Source: DAOVFN01 sp964484305
GTDB taxonomy: Archaea > Aenigmatarchaeota > Aenigmatarchaeia > QMZP01
Assembly: GCA_964484305.1 (NCBI GenBank)
Contig: CAZAEI010000028.1
Span: 1-11,930 of the forward strand
Reading direction: 5' to 3'
Length of the DNA stretch: 11,930 nt
Within the stretch, counting starts at the first letter, position 1; the number at the start of each line of letters is the position of its first letter. Below the pieces are notes generated by a model that worked only from the letters and a program-made list of their open reading frames with translations, had not been told where the DNA came from and ran no database searches. Both the position numbers and the translations under genes were made by a program. Positions 1 through 4,546 of the stretch are shown here, piece by piece.

Positions 1-209
1 CTTATAGTGCCTCCAACAATTCTGAACCTCGGATTGACCTCAAAATATTTCTTTATTATACCAAACAAAAATTCGTAATAATCTTTTTCGTATTCAAGAT
101 TCCCTGAAAACTCCACGTGATACGAATTGCGAAACTTTCCATATCTCCCAATAAAACCATCTCCAATAAAAACACCTATAAGTTCAGCCAGTTCCTCGTT
201 TATTTCCAT
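1..209 (-). CDS. LAGLIDADG-type endonuclease-like protein, N-terminal part (runs off window)
   Basis: Reading leftward from an ATG at 209-207 gives an open frame of 69 codons to the window edge with no stop. The product begins MEINEELAELIGVFIGDGF. The segment LAELIGVFIGDG at residues 7-18 matches the first LAGLIDADG helix of homing endonucleases and WhiA-like proteins: a hydrophobic helix ending in G-D-G, where the acidic residue would be catalytic. It continues as a plausible alpha-beta fold (YHVEFSGN, then a YEKDYYEFLFGIIKKYF helix), the order expected of the family. A TATA-like AT stretch (about 222-240) lies just upstream, so the protein seems to be free-standing and not part of an intein. 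The DNA is AT-richer than the neighbouring genes, which suits a mobile gene. Only one motif is visible, so whether it is an active endonuclease or a domesticated regulator cannot be told. Confidence 0.72.
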   Translation of the reverse strand, partial: MEINEELAELIGVFIGDGFIGRYGKFRNSYHVEFSGNLEYEKDYYEFLFGIIKKYFEVNPRFRIVGGTI

Positions 210-444
210 GATAGTTCTTGGTTTATATTGATTATAAGATTATGGATAGGACATTTCCGTTATTCCGTTATGTAGCATGATATTGATTTTCTATTAATCT
301 ACTCTGTTAGGTTGATACTGAGATTATATGTGCGACACCTGCAAGCTGAAGATCACAGCATGGAAACTATGTTAAAGGCCTTTATGCCCGATTTCGGTGA
401 AATTGATATTTTAAGCATAAAAGACAAAAATAAGACAGGTCTAT

Positions 445-813
445 ATGGCAACAAAGGAAGAGGATTTGAAGAAGATCCTGGACGACTTCGAGTCAATAGG
501 AAACGTGATAGGCTCGGCGGTGGTAAGGCGTGACGGGCTCATGATAATCTCAAGCCTCCCCAAGGAGGTCAACTCCAAGGCAATCGCTGCCATGGCCGCT
601 GCCATAGTGGGAACAGGGGAGACGGCCAGCAAGGAGCTGAGCATAGGCGAGTTCGGCCAGGTCGTGGTGGAGTCAGCCAGCGGCAAGCTCATATCCATAG
701 GCGTGGGCTCTGATGTCATATTCACAGCCCTTGTCAAGCCCAAGGCCAACATGGGTCTCGTTCTAATGAACATGGAGCGCTCCATCAAGAAGATAGCGGT
801 TGTCATAGGCTAG
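445..813 (+). CDS. Roadblock/LC7 domain protein
   Basis: A 122-residue soluble protein that is a single Roadblock/LC7 (MglB/dynein light chain) domain over its whole length. The signature is an N-terminal helix (EEDLKKILDDFESIGNVIGS), then SAVVRRDGLMIISSLP, the alanine-rich helix KAIAAMAAAIVGTGETAS, the EFGQVVVESASGKLISIGVG hairpin and the LGLVLMNM-type strand followed by a last helix. In archaea and bacteria these dimers usually regulate small Ras-like GTPases or act as scaffolds; no partner GTPase is adjacent, so the role here is open. The ATG at 445 is preceded by AGGT at 437-440. Upstream AT-rich sequence near 409-423 could hold a TATA box. The gene is GC-rich like the core genes of the window, in contrast to the AT-rich DNA immediately left of it. 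It is followed on the same strand by a tRNA and pilin-like genes. Confidence 0.9.
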   Translation: MATKEEDLKKILDDFESIGNVIGSAVVRRDGLMIISSLPKEVNSKAIAAMAAAIVGTGETASKELSIGEFGQVVVESASGKLISIGVGSDVIFTALVKPKANMGLVLMNMERSIKKIAVVIG

Positions 814-929
814 CCAAATCCCGCCATACCCAGCCTGTTTTAAGACTTTTAAACCCATATGCACCAATACTTATATTCCCTCTGCAGGGCTTGGGGGCGT
901 GAGGTAGTGGCTATCCTGACAGGCTCCAG

Positions 930-995
930 TTATTATTGGAGCTTTGAGGGCAGGCTGCCTTTGCAGGTCTGTTGACTGCCGGATGATAGAGGGAT
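930..995 (+). other. tRNA-Trp intron 1 (position 37/38)
   Basis: A 66-nt insertion between G37 (929) and A38 (996). TATTATT (931-937) pairs with GATGATA (982-988) to close the intron. Between that helix and the anticodon stem, CTCC (924-927) can pair with GGG (991-993) plus G989 if A990 is bulged. This leaves AG|T and AT|A as 3-nt bulges, a near-canonical bulge-helix-bulge cut after the second base of each bulge. Many euryarchaeal tRNA-Trp introns carry a box C/D guide RNA; only an imperfect C-box-like GGATGATA is seen here, so I do not call one. Confidence 0.75.
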
Positions 996-1016
996 ACCTG
1001 TTCACCCGAGTTCGAT

Positions 1017-1104
1017 GAGCTTTTTTCAAGAAAAAGCTCAAGCAAAAAGGAGTCTCACTTCACTCCGTTTCGCTCGACTTCCAATTGAAAGGAGCTCGGA
1101 CAAG
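1017..1104 (+). other. Probable tRNA-Trp intron 2 in the T-loop (about position 59/60)
   Basis: An 88-nt insertion separates TTCGAT from the 3' half of the T stem. Its ends form a 13-bp helix: 1017-1029 (GAGCTTTTTTCAA) with 1085-1097 (TTGAAAGGAGCTC), two G-T pairs. A competing local hairpin is perfect over 10 bp: 1016-1025 with 1031-1040, loop TCAAG. If cut after T1016 and after G1104, the mature T-loop is TTCGATT, a normal archaeal sequence. A strict 3-4-3 bulge-helix-bulge cannot be drawn, so splicing would need a relaxed motif. The alternative is a hairpin-like element inserted in the tRNA gene. Restored pairing of T and acceptor stems across it favours a spliced intron. Confidence 0.62.
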
Positions 1105-1185
1105 TCTCGGCGCCCCCATTAAACCCTTTTTACGAGAGGCCTCTGCCTTCTGTAAAGATGTGCACAAAACACACACCGATTTTGC

Positions 1186-1194
1186 TTTTTATAA
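1186..1194 (+). promoter_or_regulatory. TATA box of the pilin-like operon
   Basis: TTTTTATAA lies 21-29 nt before the ATG at 1215. This is archaeal TATA spacing for a leaderless or nearly leaderless transcript. No Shine-Dalgarno sequence precedes that ATG, and the match supports 1215 over the longer upstream start. Confidence 0.5.
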
Positions 1195-1214
1195 TTCGGA
1201 ACCAATATTCTATT

Positions 1215-1628
1215 ATGAGGGGACAGGCGGCAATCGAGTACCTTGTCATAGCAGGCATGGTCATGATGTTCATGATTCCTATATGGGTCTATATCGTGAC
1301 TATCCAGCAGCAGACCGCTCAGGAGCTGTCCCTGTCCTATACCAGAAACGCGGCCAAGCAGATGGCCGATGCCGCCAGCCTGGTTCACTCCCAGGGGAGC
1401 CCCGCAAAGATAAACATAAAGCTCTATATCCCTGACGGCATAAGCAACGTGAGCATTATCAACAAGACAATAATATTCCACGTGCTGACAGGCTCCCAGG
1501 AATCCGAGGTGTGGTATACCTCCACAGCAGAGCTCCGGGGCGAGGACGATATACCTGTCAATGAGGGATACTATTATTTTGACATCATATCCCATGATAC
1601 CTATGTCGAGATCAACCGCACAGTCTAG
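1215..1628 (+). CDS. Class III signal pilin-like protein 1
   Basis: A 137-residue protein starting MRGQAAIEYLVIAGMVMMF. G3-Q4 followed by A-A-I-E-Y fits the class III (Q-x-x-x-E, DUF361-like) prepilin signal of archaea, in which a prepilin peptidase cuts before Q and the hydrophobic helix (about residues 7-30) forms the filament core or anchors the protein. The remainder is a small extracellular beta-rich domain (INIKLYIPDGISNVSIINKTIIFHVL, then YYYFDIISHDTYVEI). The frame is open further upstream, but the ATG at 1215 places the signal exactly at the N-terminus and has a TATA box about 25 nt away, so I prefer it. It is the first of three overlapping genes of the same kind and overlaps the next by 26 nt. 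No assembly ATPase or prepilin peptidase is in the window, so pilus versus pseudopilin function is open. Confidence 0.82.
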   Translation: MRGQAAIEYLVIAGMVMMFMIPIWVYIVTIQQQTAQELSLSYTRNAAKQMADAASLVHSQGSPAKINIKLYIPDGISNVSIINKTIIFHVLTGSQESEVWYTSTAELRGEDDIPVNEGYYYFDIISHDTYVEINRTV

Positions 1629-2019
1629 GAAGGGACAGGCCAGCATGGAGTTCATGATACTTTTTGTGCTGTTCCTGGTGGCAGTGGGGTTTGCCCTAGT
1701 GGTGAGCGTGCACAGGAGCCAGGCCATATCCCAGGCCCAGGTTGACATGGAATCCGATAAGACACTGAGGAACGTGGCAGACAGGATAAACACAGCCTAC
1801 CTCGAGGGAGACGGATTCTCCATGGATGTGACTATACCAGAGAGGATACTCAGGATGGAGTATACAATAAACATAAGCTCCAATGAGGTCGTGCTAAGGC
1901 TGGATGGCGGCACCCATGTCCGCTATCTCCTGACCGACAACGTTACCGGGGAGATTGTCAAGGGGACAAACCGCATCCTTAACCAGAACGGAGAGATAAT
2001 AATCACGGAGGCACCATGA
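1603..2019 (+). CDS. Class III signal pilin-like protein 2
   Basis: A 138-residue protein, MSRSTAQSRKGQASMEFMILF at the N-terminus. R9-K10-G11 before Q12-A-S-M-E-F is a textbook archaeal prepilin peptidase site (charged residues, G|Q, then E at +5), followed by one hydrophobic helix to about residue 34. The mature part has a heptad-like segment (SQAQVDMESDKTLRNVADRI) and then beta-rich sequence ending in NQNGEIIITEAP. The ATG at 1603 is chosen because it is the last start before the signal; the next Met (in SMEF) would destroy the motif. It overlaps gene 1 by 26 nt and gene 3 by 4 nt (ATGA), indicating translational coupling. Probably a minor or major subunit of the same structure as its neighbours; that shared role is inference. 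Confidence 0.82.
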   Translation: MSRSTAQSRKGQASMEFMILFVLFLVAVGFALVVSVHRSQAISQAQVDMESDKTLRNVADRINTAYLEGDGFSMDVTIPERILRMEYTINISSNEVVLRLDGGTHVRYLLTDNVTGEIVKGTNRILNQNGEIIITEAP

Positions 2020-2513
2020 AAGCACAGGTATGGTCATTCGATTTCATGGCATCGGTTCTGGTCTTCTTTATGATACTGGCGGTGCTCTTCTTCGCATGGG
2101 AGTACACCACCTTCCAGAACGAGGACCAAATCATTTTCAATGACATGGAGAACAGCGCCCTCACCCTGGCAGACAGCATTATAAGGACCAGGGGATTCCC
2201 TGAGTACTGGAACGAGTCAAACGTCCAGGTCCTTGGCCTTGCATCAGAGGAGAACGTACTCAACGAGACAAAGATTCTGATGTTCGTCCAGATGGACTAT
2301 GACAGCGCCAAGAGAATCCTGGGCATACCCGCCTACGAGTTCTATTTCCAGCTCCTTCGCCTGAACGGCACCCAGGCCCGGGCCAACAGCACGGACCTCC
2401 TCACAGGCCTCGACCCCACAGAATTCCAGAACAGCACCATCATTGTCCCGGTTGAGAGGTATATACTCTTTGAGTCAAGGGTGGCCAAGCTGAGGTTCAT
2501 GCTCTGGCGCTAG
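2016..2513 (+). CDS. Pilin/pseudopilin-like membrane protein 3
   Basis: A 165-residue protein beginning MKAQVWSFDFMASVLVFFM. One hydrophobic helix (about residues 9-28) follows a short K-A-Q-x-W-S-F-D start. It resembles the class III signal with D where E is usual and A before Q, so processing by a prepilin peptidase is less certain than for its two upstream partners. The rest is a mixed, probably extracellular domain of about 135 residues with several N-x-S/T sequons (ESALTL region onward: NET, NGT, NST). The ATG sits in an ATGA overlap with the preceding gene, so it is the last member of a coupled three-gene operon. Its stop TAG lies inside a CTAG that is also the stop of the convergent gene. 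A role as tip or anchoring subunit is speculation. Confidence 0.7.
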   Translation: MKAQVWSFDFMASVLVFFMILAVLFFAWEYTTFQNEDQIIFNDMENSALTLADSIIRTRGFPEYWNESNVQVLGLASEENVLNETKILMFVQMDYDSAKRILGIPAYEFYFQLLRLNGTQARANSTDLLTGLDPTEFQNSTIIVPVERYILFESRVAKLRFMLWR

Positions 2514-2776
2514 AGCTCCACCTCAAATAGCTTGTACCGGAGCTTTATCCTGAACCCCATCTCCCTGACGGCCTTTCTTATGACAGACTTCTTCTCCCTC
2601 TTCTTGAGGAAATCCATGTCCAGTCCCAGGCTCATCAGAAGAAGGGGGTTCTTGACATCTATCAAAAGCACCCCCTTTTTGCAACTGACCTCTGCGACAG
2701 GGGACTTGTCTATATTCACGACTATGTTTGCCCTCCTGAAGAACTTCTCTATCATCTCCTTTCTTGAGGGTTCCAT
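2510..2776 (-). CDS. Small unrecognised archaeal protein (88 aa)
   Basis: I do not recognise this family. The 88-residue product is soluble and highly basic: an N-terminal helix (PSRKEMIEKFFRRAN), a strand pair (IVVNIDKSPVAEVSCKKGVLLIDV), a short hydrophobic segment (PLLLMSLGL), a lysine/arginine-rich helix (FLKKREKKSVIRKAVREMG) and a final strand. The charge would suit nucleic-acid binding, but that is only inference. ATG at 2776 is preceded by GGAGAGG about 4 nt upstream, a good ribosome-binding site. It starts 18 nt after the stop of the 61-aa gene upstream, so the two form an operon. GC-rich codon use like core genes argues that it is real. It ends tail-to-tail with the third pilin-like gene. 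Confidence 0.68.
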   Translation of the reverse strand: MEPSRKEMIEKFFRRANIVVNIDKSPVAEVSCKKGVLLIDVKNPLLLMSLGLDMDFLKKREKKSVIRKAVREMGFRIKLRYKLFEVEL

Positions 2777-2794
2777 AATCCTCTCCAGAAAAAG

Positions 2795-2980
2795 CTACTT
2801 CTTCTTTCCTGGTATAAGCGTGAAGCTGACCTCTCCCTCGAGCCTTACCTTGCTCTTCCCGATGTTGAACTGCACACCATCAAGGTTGACCTTGGCTGTG
2901 GCCTCCTTCCCGCTCAGGACATCAAGAAACCTTATTATCAGCTCCTCTTTGTTCCTGACTATATCCTCAACTATTCCCAT
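2795..2980 (-). CDS. Small unrecognised protein (61 aa)
   Basis: A 61-residue protein starting MGIVEDIVRNKEELIIRFL: an amphipathic N-terminal helix followed by short alternating strands (ATAKVNLDGVQF, KVRLEGEVSFTLI) and a KKK tail. Family not recognised; it looks like a compact helix plus beta-meander, possibly a dimer. The ATG at 2980 is preferred over an in-frame TTG one codon upstream because GGGTGA at 2985-2990 is well placed as a ribosome-binding site. It is first in a two-gene minus-strand operon with the 88-aa gene and is divergent from the HerA-type ATPase, with a 224-bp hairpin-rich region between. Co-conservation with the ATPase would be worth testing. Confidence 0.68.
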   Translation of the reverse strand: MGIVEDIVRNKEELIIRFLDVLSGKEATAKVNLDGVQFNIGKSKVRLEGEVSFTLIPGKKK

Positions 2981-3015
2981 CAAATCACCCCTTAAACCTT
3001 CGCCTTACAGTTGGC

Positions 3016-3109
3016 GCACTGCAACTTTTAGTTGCAGGCAATTATTTCCCAACCACAACCACCACAATGTTGGTTGGGTTGTGCACTACTGCCTGCCTTT
3101 GGCAGTGCA
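3016..3109. repeat. Cluster of inverted repeats in divergent intergenic region
   Basis: CTGCAACT (3019-3026) pairs with AGTTGCAG (3030-3037), an 8-bp perfect stem with loop TTT. CCCAACC (3048-3054) pairs with GGTTGGG (3072-3078), and the overlapping CACAACC (3054-3060) with GGTTGTG (3077-3083), so these two stems are mutually exclusive. ACTGCC (3088-3093) pairs with GGCAGT (3101-3106). GCACTGC (3016-3022) could also pair with GCAGTGC (3103-3109). This may be a structured RNA, a regulatory region or the remnant of an element. Confidence 0.55.
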
Positions 3110-3169
3110 TTGGTCACAATCCGCCCCTTCGAGACGCCTGCATCAATGGATTTATTATAATTAAACTCC

Positions 3170-3180
3170 TATATATAAAA
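3170..3180 (+). promoter_or_regulatory. TATA box of the HerA-type ATPase gene
   Basis: TATATATAAAA lies 25-35 nt before the ATG at 3205, the spacing of an archaeal TATA box for a transcript with little or no leader. It supports 3205 as the start: the longer open frame from 3067 would begin upstream of the promoter. Confidence 0.6.
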
Positions 3181-3204
3181 CATCACCTTGTTTTGGTAGT
3201 TTGC

Positions 3205-4500
3205 ATGGTCGAGAAAATCATAGTGGGAAGGGACAGGCCAGACCTCGAGAGGTTCGGCGAGAAGGGCACGGTCTTTATAGGAAAGCACATAGTCGGGGAA
3301 GGCGAGGATGCCCACCTGACAAACCCGGTCTACATGGACGTGAGCAGGCCCCACATCGTCCTTGTGTGCGGCAAGCGCGGATCAGGAAAATCGTACTCAA
3401 GCGGTGTCATTGCCGAGGAGATGACCCTGCTCCCACAGGAGATAAAGCAGAACCTTTCTGTCCTCATGATTGACACCATGGGAATCTACTGGTCCATGAA
3501 AAGACCAAATGAAAAGGACCGCGAGCTTCTCGATCAGTGGGGACTCAAGCCCCAGGCCATGGACATGCAGTTCTTCATCCCCAAGGGTTTTGTTGAAAAA
3601 TACAGGGAGGCAGGAATCGATTTCGACTCCCCCTTTACCCTTCCCTGCGGCGAGATAAGCTCCACTGACTGGATTATAAGCTTTGCCTTCAGCCCCATGG
3701 ACGACTACGGCCTCCTTACAGAGAGGGTCATCAGGAAGCTCCAGAAGAAGGGGTCTGCTTACTCCATACAGGACATCATCAGGACAATAGGGGAGGACAC
3801 CAAGGCAGACAAGAAGGTCAGGGACGCTCTCATCTCCCGGTTCATGTCAGCAGAGGGCTGGGGCATCTTTGAGAAGGCCGGAACTCCCGTAGAAGAATTC
3901 TTCTCACCCGGCAGGATATCCGTGATAGACATCTCCCACTACGTCCGCTCCGGGGCCGGCTGGTCGGTCCGCTCCATGGTGATAGGCCTCTTTGCCAGGA
4001 AGGTCTTCCAGGCCCGCCTCATGGCAAGGAAGGCAGAGGAACTCGAGGTGATTACAGGTGAGAAGAAGAAGTCCATACCCATGATATGGATGATGATGGA
4101 TGAGGCCCACCAGTTCGTGCCCTCCCAGGGCGTGACTGCAGCCACCGAGCCCATACTAACCCTGGTCAAGGAGGGCCGTGAGCCGGGGATATCCCTGCTC
4201 CTGATAACCCAGATACCCGATAAGCTCCATCCAGACGTGCTGGCCCAGTCAGACCTTGTCCTGGCCCACAGGCTGACATCAGAGGCCGATATAAAGGCCC
4301 TCCAGGGAATCATGCAGAGCTATGCCATGGAGGACATCCAGACCTACATCAACCAGCTCCCCAGGACCAGGGGTTCTGCCGTCATCCTTGACGACAACTC
4401 AGAGAGGATATTCCCCATCCAGGTAAGGCCGAGGCTCTCCTGGCACGCGGGCGGCTCCCCCAAGGCCATCAAGGAGAAAGGTCTCTTTGATGATGTCTGA
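3205..4500 (+). CDS. HerA/FtsK-type ATPase (DUF87)
   Basis: A 431-residue ATPase of the HerA-FtsK superfamily. A small N-terminal beta region (residues 1-48, with the VFIGKHIVGEGEDA barrel-like stretch) precedes Walker A GKRGSGKS at 56-63. Walker B is IPMIWMMMDEAHQF, with catalytic D299 and E300. Further on, LLLITQIPDKLHPDVLAQSD is the sensor-like strand, and R in LAHRLTSEADI may serve in trans as in HerA hexamers. The family forms hexameric rings that pump DNA or, in related branches, protein. Canonical archaeal HerA is encoded beside NurA, Mre11 and Rad50; none is here, so this is a DUF87 paralogue of unknown substrate. It lacks membrane segments. The start rests on the TATA box at 3170-3180. 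It converges with the beta-propeller gene, 22 nt apart. Confidence 0.88.
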   Translation: MVEKIIVGRDRPDLERFGEKGTVFIGKHIVGEGEDAHLTNPVYMDVSRPHIVLVCGKRGSGKSYSSGVIAEEMTLLPQEIKQNLSVLMIDTMGIYWSMKRPNEKDRELLDQWGLKPQAMDMQFFIPKGFVEKYREAGIDFDSPFTLPCGEISSTDWIISFAFSPMDDYGLLTERVIRKLQKKGSAYSIQDIIRTIGEDTKADKKVRDALISRFMSAEGWGIFEKAGTPVEEFFSPGRISVIDISHYVRSGAGWSVRSMVIGLFARKVFQARLMARKAEELEVITGEKKKSIPMIWMMMDEAHQFVPSQGVTAATEPILTLVKEGREPGISLLLITQIPDKLHPDVLAQSDLVLAHRLTSEADIKALQGIMQSYAMEDIQTYINQLPRTRGSAVILDDNSERIFPIQVRPRLSWHAGGSPKAIKEKGLFDDV

Positions 4501-4522
4501 CCAGAAACCCCAGAAGTAATTT

Positions 4523-4546
4523 CTACTTCCTGTAGACCCCCTTCCT
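4523..4546 (-). repeat. 24-nt direct repeat, copy A (3' end of propeller gene)
   Basis: These 24 nt match 5899-5922 at 23 of 24 positions, in the same orientation; the single difference is A4536 versus T5912. Both copies encode RKGxYRK and the stop. Each contains the short inverted repeat CTAC-TTCCT-GTAG. Confidence 0.85.

Larger units (their letters stand above)
893..1118 (+). tRNA. tRNA-Trp (CCA), interrupted by two introns
   Basis: A complete cloverleaf can be assembled from three exons: 893-929, 996-1016 and 1105-1118, 72 nt in all. Acceptor GGGGGCG (893-899) pairs perfectly with CGCCCCC (1111-1117), discriminator A1118. The D arm is 902-917 with loop AGTGGCTA, giving A14, G15, G18, G19 and A21; 13-22 is T-T. 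Anticodon stem ACAGG (919-923) pairs with CCTGT (997-1001). Loop CTCCAG plus A996 gives anticodon CCA at 926-928. The T stem CCGAG (1006-1010) pairs with CTCGG (1106-1110) and the loop begins TTCGA. CCA is not encoded; the next bases are TTAAACCC and a T5 run at 1127-1131 that could terminate transcription. Possible TATA sequences lie near 845-856 and 870-878. The anticodon-loop intron is the classic archaeal tRNA-Trp position. The second interruption lies in the T-loop, so exact splice sites there are inferred. Confidence 0.86.

Noticed and set aside
312..533. Open frame of 73 codons beginning with TTG before the Roadblock gene
   Set aside because: It runs out of frame into the well-supported Roadblock/LC7 gene, has a TTG start and no recognisable domain. 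A 15-codon ATG frame at 328-375 (MCDTCKLKITAWKLC) in the same area is too short to support.
441..806. Minus-strand frame opposite the Roadblock gene
   Set aside because: It is the antisense shadow of a conserved coding sequence, with no start signal and no domain.
930..995. Box C/D guide RNA within the tRNA-Trp intron
   Set aside because: Expected from euryarchaeal precedents, but only an imperfect C-box-like GGATGATA is present, with no convincing D box and no guide complementary to the tRNA; position 39 is C, not U.
1085..1435. Plus-strand frame starting inside the tRNA intron
   Set aside because: It begins in the T-loop insert of the tRNA and crosses the promoter and start of the first pilin-like gene in another frame.
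1119..1793. Long minus-strand frame across the pilin-like genes
   Set aside because: Antisense to two genes with clear class III signals; composition and lack of domains mark it as a shadow.
3067..3204. N-terminal extension of the HerA-type ATPase (MLVGLC...)
   Set aside because: The frame is open by chance through the hairpin region; the TATA box at 3170-3180 lies within it, and the conserved protein starts at MVEKIIVG.
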